Assembly (NCBI GenBank): GCA_017620115.1
Contig: JAFZRB010000086.1
Coordinates: forward strand, 1-19,806
Length of the DNA: 19,806 nucleotides
DNA from: Clostridia bacterium
GTDB lineage: Bacteria; Bacillota; Clostridia; Christensenellales; Aristaeellaceae
Direction: 5' to 3'
The position numbers were made by a program, and so were the translations under genes. Within the stretch, counting starts at the first letter, position 1. Every line of letters starts with the position of its first letter. Under the pieces are notes generated by a model that was not told the DNA's origin, did not search any database, and saw only the letters and a list, made by a program, of their open reading frames with translations. Of the stretch, positions 6,314-15,602 are shown in pieces.

Positions 6314-9300
6314 TCAGATGCCGAAGTCAAACAGGCTCACCTGGCTGCTTTCCGGCATGTCCCCCAGCGCGCCGCAGTTCTTCAGCATTTCGATCACCGA
6401 CTTGCCCACCTTGCGGCGGAGCATGTCCTCCTGCGAGATGAACGCCCCCTGCCCGCGCACGGCGGCCAGGTTCTGCGCCGCGGCCAGGCCAAGGCCGGGC
6501 AGCGAGTTGAACGGCACGCGGATGGCCTTTTCCCCCTCGATGAGGAACTCCTCTGCGTCCGATTTGTAAATATCCACCGGCAGGAGCCTTATGCCGCGCG
6601 TGAGCATCTCGATGAGCATTTCGAGCATGGTCACGGTGTCGTCCTCCTTGTCGCGCTCAGGCTTGGGCATGTTCTGGATATCCTCCATCCAGCTCTTCGC
6701 ATGAGCCAGGGAGCACACCATCTTCGAGCCGTCGAACTTCTCGATGTTACGCTTCAGGTAGCAGGCGTAGTACTCCGTGGGATGATACACCTTGAAATAG
6801 GCGATGCGCAGCGCCATCGTGACGTAGGCCACAGCGTGCGCCTTGGGGAACATGTAGCCGATCTTGCGGCAGGCGTCGATGAACCATTCGGGCACGCCGT
6901 GCTCGCGCATGGCCTCTTCCATGCCTTCCTTGAATTTTCCGCCGTCCTTGGCGGCCTTGCCCTTCCGGGTGTATTCCATGATGTCGAAGGCCATTTTGTT
7001 GGGCACGCCCCAGGCGATCAGCTGGTTCATGATGTCGTCGCGCGTGCAGGGCGCGCTTTTCAGCGTGGCCGTGCCGCTCTTCACGATGTCCTGGATGTTG
7101 CCCAGCCACACGTCCGTGCCGTGCGACAGGCCGGAAATGCGCACCAGCTCCTCCATCGAGGAGGGCTTCGTGTCCATCAGCATGCCGCGAACGAAGGTGG
7201 TGCCGAACTCGGGCACGCCCAGCGTGCCGGTTGGGCAGCCGATCTCATCCGCCGTGACGCCCAGCGCCTCCGGGCCGGAGAACAGCGATATGATGGTTTT
7301 GAACACCTCCGGATCGTCAAGCGGCACCTCCTGCGGCGCGATGCCGGTGAGATCCTGCAGCGCGCGCAGCATGGTCGGGTCATCGTGGCCCAGTATATCC
7401 AGCTTCACGAGCACGTCGTGCATGGAGTTGAAGTCGTAATGCGTGGTGACGGTCTCGGTCGTCTGGTCGTCGGCGGGGTGCTGGATGGCCGTGAACTGGT
7501 AGATCTCGTATTCCTCCGGCACCACGACCATACCCGCCGGATGCTGGCCGCTGGTGCGCTTCACGCCGGTGCAGCCCGCCGCCAGGCGCTCCTTCTCCGC
7601 GCCCGAAACAGTCAGGCCGCGCTCCTCCAGATATTTGAGCACGTAGCCGTAGGCCGTCTTTTCCGCCACCGTGCCGATGGTGCCCGCGCGGTACACCTGC
7701 TTCGCGCCGAACAGCTCCTTCACGTAGGCGTGCGCGACGGGCTGATAGACGCCGGAAAAGTTCAGATCGATGTCGGGCACCTTGTCGCCCTTGAAGCCCA
7801 AAAACACCTCGAAGGGAATGTTGAAGCCGTCCTTCATCATGAGCGCGCCGCATTCCGGGCAGTTCTTCGGCGGCAGGTCGAGGCCGCAGGTGTACTGCTC
7901 CGGCACGTCGAACTCCACGTGGTGGCACCGCTGGCAGGCGTAGTGCGGCGGCAGCGCGTTCACCTCGGTGATGCCGGTCATGTGCGCCACAAACGACGAG
8001 CCGACCGAACCGCGCGAGCCCACGATATAGCCGTCCGACATGGACTTTTTAACCAGCTTCACGGCGATGTTGTACAGCGTCGAAAAGCCGTAGCCGCAGA
8101 TGGAGCCCAGCTCCTTATCCAGCCGTTTCTGAACGATCTCCGGCAGCGGATCGCCGTACAGCTCGTGCGCGCGCCGCGTCGATTCCGTGCGGATGAACTC
8201 CTCCGCTTCCGGCCAGAAGGGCTGGAAGGTCTCCTTGCCCTCCGGATGCCTGGGGAAGATGTTCACCTCTTCCACCATATCCGCGATGGCGTTGGGATTG
8301 TCCACCACCACCTCCATGGCCTTCTGCGGGCCGAGATACGCGAACTCGCCGAGCATGTCATCGGTTGTGCGGAAATAGAGCGGCGCCTGGTTATCGGCGT
8401 TTTCAAACCCCTTGGCGTTCATGATGATGGCGCGGAAGATGGCGTCGGTCGGCTCTTTGAAGTGGACGTCGCCGGTGGCGCAGACAGGTTTGTTCAGCTT
8501 TTCGCCCAGCGCCACAATGCGGCGGTTATAGTCGCGCAGCGCCTCCTCGTCCTTTGCCGTGCCCTCGCCGATCATGAAGGCGTTGTTGCCGATGGGCTGT
8601 ATCTCCAGGTAATCGTAGAACGAGGCGATGCGCTCGAGCGACTTTTCGTCCCTGCCCGCGACAACGGCCCGGAACAGCTCGCCAGCCTCGCAGGCGCTGC
8701 CCAGGATCAGGCCCTCCCGATAGCGTTTGATCAGCCCGCGCGGTATGCGGGGCGTGCGATGGAAGTAGTTGAGATGGGATTCGCTCACCAGCCGGTTCAG
8801 GTTGAACATGCCCTGCTGGTTCTTGACCAGCAGGATGATGTGGTACGCCGCGCCGCCGGCGTCGCCCTGGAACACGTCGTTCAGCTGGGCGATGGTCTTT
8901 TCGCCGCGCTCTTTCCGCAGTTTTTCCAGCGCGATGAACATCATCTGCCCCGTCGCGCGCGCGTCGTGCACCGCCCGGTGCGCCCGCGCCAGCGGCACGC
9001 CCAGAAACTTGCACATCGCGCCTAGCTTATGGGTCTTCTGCTCGGGATAGAGATTGCGCACCAGCGTGAGCGTGTCCAGCTTCGGATGATCGAACGGCAG
9101 CTTCGCATCGCGGAACGCGCGCTCGAAAAACGCCATGTCGAACGCGGCGTTATGCGCCACCAGCACCGCGCCTTCGCAGAACGCGGCGAAATCACGGATC
9201 ACATCGCCGATCACCGGCATATTCTGCACCATGCCGTCGGTGATGCCGGTCAGCTCCACGACCTTGTCGGGGATGGGGCGCTCCGGGTTGATGAGCTGAG

Positions 9301-10642
9301 AGAACTCCTTCACCTCCACGCCGTTCTCGATGCGCACCGCACCGATCTCGATGATCATATCGGAAGCGGTGTTCAGGCCGGTGGTCTCCACGTCCAGCAC
9401 GACGTAGGTCCCGCCCGAAACGGGCCGGTCGTCCGGCATTTCCACGACCTGCGCCGCGTCGTCGATGAGATAGCCTTCGCAGCCCGGAATGAGCTTGATG
9501 CCATTCTTTTTCGCCGCTCCGAACGCCTCCGGGAAGGCCTGCAGCACGCCGTGATCCGTCACGGCGACAGCCGGATGTCCCCATTTCGCGGCCTGCTTGA
9601 TGAGATCGCCGGCCGAGGACAGGCCGTCCATGGTGCTCATCTGCGTGTGCATATGCAGCTCCACGCGCTTGCGGGCGGCGGTGTCCACGCGTTTGGGCGC
9701 GTCCTCGCGGTTGATGTCGTCCACCAGCACGGCCATTTCGTGCAGGAAGGAATCCATCTGGTATTTGCCGCGCACCTTTACCCACGCGCCGGGCGTGAGC
9801 GCCGCCTTAAGGTTCTCCAGCTGCTGCGCGCCGCGCTCTTCGTCGCTGCCCTTCATGCGCGCGAACGCCTTGCAGTACACGGTGCCCGTGTAATCGGTGA
9901 GCGCGAAGGTGACGAGGATGGACGTATCGTTTTTCAAGGGCCTGGTCTCCACCTTGAGCACCTCGCCCCTGAGCGCCACTCGCCCGGCGTCCTCGGTGAG
10001 CTCGCTTATCTCCACGGTGTTGTCCGCGATGGTATGACCGTAAAGCACCCTGGGCGGCGTCTTTGTGGCCTCTTTGGCGGGCGCGGCGGCTTTGGCCGCC
10101 ATTTCGCTCAGGCGCATCTCCTCAGCCTTCTGCCGCTCCGCGATCTGCCGCAGCCGCTCCTTTTCGTCGCCGCTCACGCCCACCTTCACCGGACACGCCA
10201 CGGCGAACTCGTCCTTCAGGATACCGGCCAGCATCTTTTCCACCCCGCGCCTGCGCGCGAAGGAGGCGCTCACCTCGTCCTGGAAATCCAGCGAGAGCGC
10301 GCCGTTTTCAAAGCGCCAGCCGGCGTGCGTCAGCGCGGGCTGGGAACCCGGCGACTCCTGACCGAGCCGCCGGATGAGATAATCGCGATAATCCTCAATC
10401 CGCGCGCACAGCTGCGGGCCGAGCGCCGGATAGCTGAGGCGGACATTCAGGCTCATGCCATGGAAAAGACCGCGGAAGGCGTTCCTGACCTTCTCGCACT
10501 CCTGATCGCTGAACAGCCGGTCGGCGTGCAGGAACACATTCATCCTGTCGCCCGCGCGGCTGATCTGCGCCTTATCGAAAGAAAGGGCGTCCAGCAGGCC
10601 GCCCAGTTTGTCGCCCAGCGCCGTTTTCCACGCTTCTTCCAT
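6314..10642 (-). CDS. polC: DNA polymerase III alpha subunit, PolC type
   Basis: The 1442-aa replicative polymerase of low-GC-type Gram-positives, complete in length. Order: N-terminal domain (1-200, with an Ala/Lys linker at about 181-199), OB-fold (about 205-310), PHP domain split by the proofreading exonuclease, then the polymerase core. PHP motifs are HMH (330-332) and TDHG (362-365). The exonuclease inserts at about 412-578 with DVETTGL (D417, E419), AHNAAFD (496-502) and HRAVHDA (555-561). The zinc-binding cluster is C903, C906, C919, C928 and C931. The polymerase Asp pair is PDIDL (D957, D959), and the third candidate is D1082 in KLDILGHDD. The ATG is set by an AGGTGA SD that overlaps the stop of ispG, and the gap is six bases. 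It is the last gene of the frr operon, ending at the shared terminator. All key residues look intact. Confidence 0.97.
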   Translation of the reverse strand: MEEAWKTALGDKLGGLLDALSFDKAQISRAGDRMNVFLHADRLFSDQECEKVRNAFRGLFHGMSLNVRLSYPALGPQLCARIEDYRDYLIRRLGQESPGSQPALTHAGWRFENGALSLDFQDEVSASFARRRGVEKMLAGILKDEFAVACPVKVGVSGDEKERLRQIAERQKAEEMRLSEMAAKAAAPAKEATKTPPRVLYGHTIADNTVEISELTEDAGRVALRGEVLKVETRPLKNDTSILVTFALTDYTGTVYCKAFARMKGSDEERGAQQLENLKAALTPGAWVKVRGKYQMDSFLHEMAVLVDDINREDAPKRVDTAARKRVELHMHTQMSTMDGLSSAGDLIKQAAKWGHPAVAVTDHGVLQAFPEAFGAAKKNGIKLIPGCEGYLIDDAAQVVEMPDDRPVSGGTYVVLDVETTGLNTASDMIIEIGAVRIENGVEVKEFSQLINPERPIPDKVVELTGITDGMVQNMPVIGDVIRDFAAFCEGAVLVAHNAAFDMAFFERAFRDAKLPFDHPKLDTLTLVRNLYPEQKTHKLGAMCKFLGVPLARAHRAVHDARATGQMMFIALEKLRKERGEKTIAQLNDVFQGDAGGAAYHIILLVKNQQGMFNLNRLVSESHLNYFHRTPRIPRGLIKRYREGLILGSACEAGELFRAVVAGRDEKSLERIASFYDYLEIQPIGNNAFMIGEGTAKDEEALRDYNRRIVALGEKLNKPVCATGDVHFKEPTDAIFRAIIMNAKGFENADNQAPLYFRTTDDMLGEFAYLGPQKAMEVVVDNPNAIADMVEEVNIFPRHPEGKETFQPFWPEAEEFIRTESTRRAHELYGDPLPEIVQKRLDKELGSICGYGFSTLYNIAVKLVKKSMSDGYIVGSRGSVGSSFVAHMTGITEVNALPPHYACQRCHHVEFDVPEQYTCGLDLPPKNCPECGALMMKDGFNIPFEVFLGFKGDKVPDIDLNFSGVYQPVAHAYVKELFGAKQVYRAGTIGTVAEKTAYGYVLKYLEERGLTVSGAEKERLAAGCTGVKRTSGQHPAGMVVVPEEYEIYQFTAIQHPADDQTTETVTTHYDFNSMHDVLVKLDILGHDDPTMLRALQDLTGIAPQEVPLDDPEVFKTIISLFSGPEALGVTADEIGCPTGTLGVPEFGTTFVRGMLMDTKPSSMEELVRISGLSHGTDVWLGNIQDIVKSGTATLKSAPCTRDDIMNQLIAWGVPNKMAFDIMEYTRKGKAAKDGGKFKEGMEEAMREHGVPEWFIDACRKIGYMFPKAHAVAYVTMALRIAYFKVYHPTEYYACYLKRNIEKFDGSKMVCSLAHAKSWMEDIQNMPKPERDKEDDTVTMLEMLIEMLTRGIRLLPVDIYKSDAEEFLIEGEKAIRVPFNSLPGLGLAAAQNLAAVRGQGAFISQEDMLRRKVGKSVIEMLKNCGALGDMPESSQVSLFDFGI

Positions 10643-10648
10643 CGTATC

Positions 10649-11686
10649 TCACCTCGCGCGTTTTCTGATCTCCCCCATCAGCGCCTCGAAGAGATCGCCA
10701 CGGACGACGCGCGGCTCTTCGCCCTTCACGAACAGCGCGCCACCGTTTTTACCGCCGGCGATGCCGACGTCGGCCTCCTTCGCTTCGCCCGGGCCGTTCA
10801 CAACGCAGCCCATCACGGCCACCTTCATGTCAGCCTTCATATGCCGCGTGGCGGCCTCCACGCGCTTCGCGATTTCCTCAACCTCGATGCAGGTGCGCCC
10901 GCACGTCGGGCAGGCGATGACCTCCACGCCGCCGCGAAGCCCCACCGCGCGCAGTATGTCGAGCCCGGCCTCCACTTCCATCGCCGGATCGCCCGTGAGC
11001 GACACGCGGATGGTGTCGCCGATGCCGTCCGCCAGCAGCGCGCCGATGCCGATGGCGCTCTTCACCGTGCCCATGCCGGGCGTACCGGAATGGGTCACGC
11101 CCACGTGCAGGGGATAATCGCACGTTTTCGCCGCCAGCCGGTAGCTCTCGATGGTGCGGCGCACATCGGGGGCCTTCATGGAGATCACCGTGTCGTAAAA
11201 GCCGCACTTTTCCAGCATTCTCACATGGCCCAGCGCGCTCTCCACCATGCCCTCGGGCGTCACGCCGCCGTACCGGGCCAGAATATCCTTTTCCAGCGAA
11301 CCGCCGTTGACGCCCACGCGCACGGGAATATGATGCGCCTTCAGGCAGTCCGCCAGTATGCGCACGTTCTTTTCGCCGCCGATGTTGCCCGGATTGATGC
11401 GCACCTTCGCTATGCCGTTTTCAATCGAGCGCACGGCCAGCCGGTAGTCGAAGTGTATGTCGGCCACCAGCGGCACGGGGCTTGAGTCCACCAGCGCGCG
11501 CACGTTGTCCGCGCAGGCGTCGTCATACACCGAAACGCGCACGATCTCGCAGCCCGCGTCGGCGAGGCGCTGAATCTGCGCCCTGGTCGCGGCCAGATCG
11601 CGCGTGTCGGTATTTGTCATGGATTGCACCGTCACCGGCGCGCCGCCGCCGATGGCCATGCCGCCCACGATAACCTGTCTCGTCAT
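10649..11686 (-). CDS. ispG: 4-hydroxy-3-methylbut-2-en-1-yl diphosphate synthase (IspG/GcpE)
   Basis: A 345-aa cytoplasmic iron-sulfur enzyme of the MEP pathway. It reductively converts methylerythritol cyclodiphosphate to HMBPP. The N-terminal TIM-barrel begins with VTVQSMTNTDTRD (18-30). The C-terminal domain has the [4Fe-4S] ligands C259-x2-C262 and C294, plus E301 in NGPGE. Their spacing equals that of E. coli C270/C273/C305/E312. It is the short bacterial form without the plant-type insert. The ATG at 11686 has a GGAGGGGG SD and the gap to rseP is 18 bases. Dxr, an earlier enzyme of the same pathway, is two genes upstream. In Bacillus the comparable position holds proS, so this order is a useful lineage mark. 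Confidence 0.96.
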   Translation of the reverse strand: MTRQVIVGGMAIGGGAPVTVQSMTNTDTRDLAATRAQIQRLADAGCEIVRVSVYDDACADNVRALVDSSPVPLVADIHFDYRLAVRSIENGIAKVRINPGNIGGEKNVRILADCLKAHHIPVRVGVNGGSLEKDILARYGGVTPEGMVESALGHVRMLEKCGFYDTVISMKAPDVRRTIESYRLAAKTCDYPLHVGVTHSGTPGMGTVKSAIGIGALLADGIGDTIRVSLTGDPAMEVEAGLDILRAVGLRGGVEVIACPTCGRTCIEVEEIAKRVEAATRHMKADMKVAVMGCVVNGPGEAKEADVGIAGGKNGGALFVKGEEPRVVRGDLFEALMGEIRKRAR

Positions 11687-11704
11687 ACCCGGTATCCCCC
11701 TCCG

Positions 11705-12736
11705 TCATCCCGCGATGATGCGCGCGATGTCGTGATAAGTCAGTATAATGAACAGCAGGAAAAACACGGCCAGCCCCGCCAGGTGCACGAGGCCCTCCTT
11801 GTCCCGCGGAACGGGTTTGCGGCGGATCGCCTCCACGATGAGGAATACCAGCCGTCCGCCATCCAGCGCGGGCAGAGGCAGCAGGTTCACGATACCCAGA
11901 TTCGTGGAAATGAGCAGGATCCAGTAGAGCACCATGTAGAAGCCCTCGTTCAGCGTCTGGCTGACCTCGCTCACGATGCCCACCGTGCCGCTCACCTGGT
12001 TCAGCCCTTCGCCGTGGAAGACCAGGTTCCTGATGGCGTTCAGCAGCTCGCGCGTCAGCGTGACCATGAGCGTGCCGCCGTATTTCAGCGCTTCGGGCAA
12101 GGGCATGCGCACGCGCGCGTACGCCATGTAAATGCCCATCTTCCAGGCGCCCGTCTCATCCTGATACAGCCCGGTGAGAATATCCGTCTCTTCCCCGTCC
12201 CGGCGCACGGTGAGCGAAAGCGGTTCGGCCGGGTCATGCAGGCCGATCAGCTCGACCATGCGCGCGTAGCCCATGCCGTCAAAGGAGACGGTCTCGCCGT
12301 CCACGGCCACGATCACGTCGCCGTCCGCCAGCCCGGCTTCGGCCGCGGGCGTATTCTCGATGACGCTGCCCACCTGGGGCACAACGTCGTAGAGCCCGTA
12401 GCCCACCAGCATGCCGACGGCCACCAGATACGCCAGCACAAAGTTCATGGCCGGGCCCGCCAGCACGGTGAGGAAACGCTTCCACACGGGCTGGTTGTTG
12501 AAGGCGCGCGGGTCGTCGCTGTCCTCGTCCTCGCCGGTAAAGCGCACATAGCCGCCCACGATGATGAGCCGCACGGAATACAGTATGCCCTTGCGCCTCC
12601 ACTGGACGAGCTTCGGGCCAAAGCCCACGGAAAACTCCTCGATGCCGACACCGCACAGCCGGCCGACCGTGTAATGGCCCAGCTCGTGCGTGATGATGAT
12701 AAAGGCCAGCATGAGAATGGCATAGACGATCGTCAT
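11705..12736 (-). CDS. rseP: RseP/RasP-type site-2 intramembrane metalloprotease (M50)
   Basis: A 343-aa membrane protease that cleaves transmembrane anti-sigma factors and signal peptide remnants in its family. The zinc motif HELGH lies at 17-21 in the first helix and the second conserved motif is LDGG (291-294, D292). A single PDZ domain occupies about 115-185, as in B. subtilis RasP; E. coli RseP has two. Membrane segments are near 1-20, 90-114, 265-288 and 317-335. The ATG at 12736 has a GGGGTGA SD. I preferred it to an in-frame TTG at 12754, which has none. It follows dxr after a 54-base gap in which I see no promoter or terminator, so it should belong to the same operon. Confidence 0.94.
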   Translation of the reverse strand: MTIVYAILMLAFIIITHELGHYTVGRLCGVGIEEFSVGFGPKLVQWRRKGILYSVRLIIVGGYVRFTGEDEDSDDPRAFNNQPVWKRFLTVLAGPAMNFVLAYLVAVGMLVGYGLYDVVPQVGSVIENTPAAEAGLADGDVIVAVDGETVSFDGMGYARMVELIGLHDPAEPLSLTVRRDGEETDILTGLYQDETGAWKMGIYMAYARVRMPLPEALKYGGTLMVTLTRELLNAIRNLVFHGEGLNQVSGTVGIVSEVSQTLNEGFYMVLYWILLISTNLGIVNLLPLPALDGGRLVFLIVEAIRRKPVPRDKEGLVHLAGLAVFFLLFIILTYHDIARIIAG

Positions 12737-12790
12737 GGAATCACCCCGGTTCAATCAGGAATCGTTTTTTCAGGAAGAAACGGCAAAGCG

Positions 12791-13939
12791 TCAGGCGCCC
12801 ATCGCCGCGAGAGCCGCCTTTGCCGAAGCGCGGGCGGCGCGATCCGCTTCATAGACGTCGCCGGCGCAGGTTATGTTGCCGGGAGCGGTATGGGCGAGCA
12901 CGGTTTCGACGACGCGCGGGATGCCGCCGAAGGGGATGCGCCCCGCCAGGAAAGCACCCACGGCCTCTTCGTTCGCGCCGTTGAGCGCCACGGGCATCAC
13001 GCCTCCCGCCCGCTGCGCCTCGATGGCCATTCTCAGGCAGGGAAAGCGCTCCGTGTCGGGCGTTTCAAACGTAAGCTGGCCGAGTCGCGCGAAATCGAGG
13101 CGCTCGCCGCCGAACGGTATGCGCTCGGGATAGCCCATGGCGTAGCCTATGGGCACGCGCATATCCGGCACGCCCAGCTGCGCCAGCACCGCGCCGTCCT
13201 CAAACTCCACCATGGAGTGGATGACGCTCTGAGGATGCACGACCACGTCGATCTTTTCCAGCGGCATGCGGAACAGGTGGTGCGCCTCGATCACCTCGAG
13301 GCCCTTGTTCATCATTGAGGCGCAGTCCACGGTGATCTTCAGCCCCATCTTCCACGTGGGATGGCCCAGCGCCTGCGCGGCCGTGGCGCGGTCGATGTCT
13401 TCTTTCCGCCAGCGGCGGAACGGCCCGCCCGAGGCTGTGAGGATCAGCCGGCTGACCGGGTTGCCCTGCCGCGCCTGCAGGCATTGGAAGATGGCCGAAT
13501 GCTCGCTGTCCACGGGCAGCACCGGTTTGCCCAGCGCGGCGGCGCGGCCCATGACCAGCCCGCCGCCCGTCACCAGCGATTCCTTGTTGGCCAGCAGCAG
13601 CCGCTGCGACGCCTCCAGCGCTTCCAGCGCCGCCGGAAGCCCGGCGACGCCCACCACCGCGGAGAGCACGTCGTCCGCCTTCGCGGCGCGCACCATGCGG
13701 ATGGCGGCGTCCTCGCCGAAGAACCACTCGCAGCCGCGCACGTCTTCGGGGAGCTCCTTCGGCGTCACGCACAGCGCCGCCATGGCGGGATGAAACTCGC
13801 GAATCAAATCAAACAGCGCATCCGCATCCGAACGCGCTGCCAGAGCCGTCACTTTGAATTTGTCGGGCGCGCAGCGAGCGACGTCGAGCGTCTGCCGCCC
13901 GATGGAGCCTGTGGCGCCCAGTATCGCCAGCGTCCTCAC
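12791..13939 (-). CDS. dxr: 1-deoxy-D-xylulose 5-phosphate reductoisomerase
   Basis: A 382-aa NADPH-dependent enzyme making MEP from DXP, the first committed step of the MEP pathway. The dinucleotide motif is GATGSIG (8-14). NKES lies at 118-121, the metal ligands are D144, E146 and E215, ASGG is at 169-172 (S170 corresponds to E. coli S186) and H193 corresponds to H209. The usual VDSATMMNKG reads VDCASMMNKG, so C206 replaces the Ser equivalent to E. coli S222, which contacts the phosphate. The start is a GTG at 13939 that overlaps the cdsA stop as GTGA. A longer frame upstream has no family similarity and overlaps cdsA. Apart from C206 the active site looks complete. Confidence 0.95.
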   Translation of the reverse strand: MRTLAILGATGSIGRQTLDVARCAPDKFKVTALAARSDADALFDLIREFHPAMAALCVTPKELPEDVRGCEWFFGEDAAIRMVRAAKADDVLSAVVGVAGLPAALEALEASQRLLLANKESLVTGGGLVMGRAAALGKPVLPVDSEHSAIFQCLQARQGNPVSRLILTASGGPFRRWRKEDIDRATAAQALGHPTWKMGLKITVDCASMMNKGLEVIEAHHLFRMPLEKIDVVVHPQSVIHSMVEFEDGAVLAQLGVPDMRVPIGYAMGYPERIPFGGERLDFARLGQLTFETPDTERFPCLRMAIEAQRAGGVMPVALNGANEEAVGAFLAGRIPFGGIPRVVETVLAHTAPGNITCAGDVYEADRAARASAKAALAAMGA

Positions 13940-14781
13940 AAAACCACCGCCTGCATGCAGAATAGGAAGAAGATATGCCACACCACCACATTGAACAGCA
14001 CGCTGTCGATGCGATCCATCATGCCGCCATGGCCGGGCAGAAAGTTGCCGTAATCCTTGATGCCGCAGTGCCGCTTCACGGTCGAGGCCGTGAGATCGCC
14101 GCACTGCGAGACCGCGCCGGCGATCACCGACACCAGCATCAGCAGCGCCATATTCGGCAGCTTATACGCCGCGGCCTCGGGAGACACCATGAACCGCACG
14201 ATCAGCCAGCTCAGCCCGACGCTGATGGGCGCAGAAAGCGCCGCGCCGACGAGGCCGCCGACGGCGCCCTCCACCGTCTTTTTCGGGCTGATGACCGGCG
14301 TGAGCTTGCGCCGCCCAAACTTCAGGCCCACGGCCCAGGCGAAAACGTCCGTCAGTAGCGCGGACATAAACGACAGTCCCACCGCCAGCGCCGCCAGCAT
14401 GGGCGAGGCGATGTCCTGCAGCGGGAAGATAAGCGTGAGCATCAGGCCCGGATACACCATGGGAAAGATCGTGGACGCCATGGATTCGAGATCCACTTCG
14501 CCGCGCAGCACGATGACCGAAAAGGCAAGCACCACAAACGCCATAAACAGCGGCAGCACCGACTGCCAGCCCCACACGACATAAGCCGGCATGGCCAGCG
14601 CCGCGAACAGCATCGGCGGCCATTTGACCACGCGCGCGCCGGAGGCTTCCAGTGTTCTGACCATTTCGCCCACCGCCGCGAACCCGATGCAGCCGAGCGC
14701 GATGCGCAGCACCGGCCCGCGAACGATCCAGAGCGTCACGAGCACGAGCGCCAGCACCAGTCCCGTGGTGATTTTCTTCAT
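13936..14781 (-). CDS. cdsA: Phosphatidate cytidylyltransferase (CDP-diglyceride synthase)
   Basis: A 281-aa polytopic membrane enzyme that makes CDP-diacylglycerol from phosphatidate and CTP for phospholipid synthesis. The family signature is complete near the C-terminus: STVKRHCGIKD (233-243) followed by LPGHGGMMDRID (248-259). A preceding PKKTVEG segment (166-172) and D229 in QCGD are also typical. About seven to eight hydrophobic segments cover the rest. The ATG at 14781 overlaps the uppS stop as ATGA and has an AAGGAG SD inside uppS. The downstream dxr GTG overlaps its stop in the same way. Confidence 0.95.
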   Translation of the reverse strand: MKKITTGLVLALVLVTLWIVRGPVLRIALGCIGFAAVGEMVRTLEASGARVVKWPPMLFAALAMPAYVVWGWQSVLPLFMAFVVLAFSVIVLRGEVDLESMASTIFPMVYPGLMLTLIFPLQDIASPMLAALAVGLSFMSALLTDVFAWAVGLKFGRRKLTPVISPKKTVEGAVGGLVGAALSAPISVGLSWLIVRFMVSPEAAAYKLPNMALLMLVSVIAGAVSQCGDLTASTVKRHCGIKDYGNFLPGHGGMMDRIDSVLFNVVVWHIFFLFCMQAVVL

Positions 14782-15602
14782 GCCTTCTTCTCCTTATTGT
14801 CCTTCACGCCGCCGAACCGGCGGTCGCGGCTCTGATACACCCGAATGGCGTCCCAGAGCGACGCCCTGTCGAAATCCGGCCACAGCGTGTCGACCACCAC
14901 GAATTCCGCATAGGCGATCTGATAGAGCAGGAAGTTCGACACGCGCATCTCCCCGCTGGTGCGGATCAGAAGATCCACATCCGGCAGGCCGCGCGTATAC
15001 AGCGCGTCCTCAAAATCGGCGCGCGTAAAGCTGTCCGGATCGAGGCCCTCAGCCACCGCGCGCGCCGCCAGCAGCCTGGCCGCGCGCAGCAGCTCGTCGC
15101 GCGCGCCATAATTGAGCGCGATGTTCAGCCTGAGCCCGGTGTTGCCGCCCGTGCGCGCCATGGCGTTCTTCAGCGCTTCGCGCTGCGGGCCGGGCATGCC
15201 CTCCACGTCGCCCAGAATGGTGATGCGCACGTTCTTCTCGTCCAGCTCGTCGATCTCGGAGCGGAAGTAGGTCAGCAGCAGCCCCATCAGCGCGCCGACC
15301 TCTTCCTGCGAGCGGCTCCAGTTCTCAGTCGAAAAGGCGTAAATCGTCAGCGCTTCGACGCGCAGGCGGTCGCACTCGCGGATGATCGCGCGCAGCGCCT
15401 CCACGCCGGCCCTGTGCCCGGCCGTGCGCGGGAGACCCCGGCGCGTGGCCCAACGGCCGTTGCCGTCCATGATGATGGCAATATGCCGCGGCAGCCGCGC
15501 ATCGCCCGGCTCCGGGGCGCCGCCGCTCGTTTCACGCGCGCCAAAGAGGCGTGTGCGGGCAGCCGCCCACGCCCCCGGCTTTTCCTTCACGTCTGATTTC
15601 AT
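14778..15602 (-). CDS. uppS: Undecaprenyl diphosphate synthase (cis-prenyltransferase)
   Basis: A 274-aa enzyme that condenses isopentenyl diphosphate onto farnesyl diphosphate to make the C55 lipid carrier for cell wall synthesis. The signature IAIIMDGNGRWA (41-52) contains catalytic D46. R59, H63, R214, R220 and E233 all fall at the constant offset of 20 from E. coli R39, H43, R194, R200 and E213. RTSGEMRVSNFLLYQ (214-228) is the C-terminal signature. The N-terminus is about 20 residues longer than in E. coli, polar and probably disordered. The ATG at 15602 overlaps the upstream small ORF's stop as ATGA and has an AGAGG SD. An upstream in-frame start would run into that ORF. Confidence 0.96.
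   Translation of the reverse strand: MKSDVKEKPGAWAAARTRLFGARETSGGAPEPGDARLPRHIAIIMDGNGRWATRRGLPRTAGHRAGVEALRAIIRECDRLRVEALTIYAFSTENWSRSQEEVGALMGLLLTYFRSEIDELDEKNVRITILGDVEGMPGPQREALKNAMARTGGNTGLRLNIALNYGARDELLRAARLLAARAVAEGLDPDSFTRADFEDALYTRGLPDVDLLIRTSGEMRVSNFLLYQIAYAEFVVVDTLWPDFDRASLWDAIRVYQSRDRRFGGVKDNKEKKA

Noticed and set aside
6701..9025. 774-aa plus-strand ORF opposite polC
   Set aside because: It is antisense to the well-supported polC gene, with His/Arg/Val-rich low-complexity composition and no SD or family similarity. It arises from the GC-rich third positions of polC.
9029..11485. 818-aa plus-strand ORF opposite polC and ispG
   Set aside because: It crosses the junction of two real minus-strand genes and has the same antisense composition; no motif is visible.
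11624..13318. 564-aa plus-strand ORF opposite rseP and dxr
   Set aside because: Antisense shadow of two genes with intact catalytic motifs.
13940..14104. Longer N-terminus for Dxr reaching 14104
   Set aside because: It would overlap cdsA by more than 150 bases. The GATGSIG motif is expected close to the N-terminus, which the GTG at 13939 gives, with a GTGA overlap.
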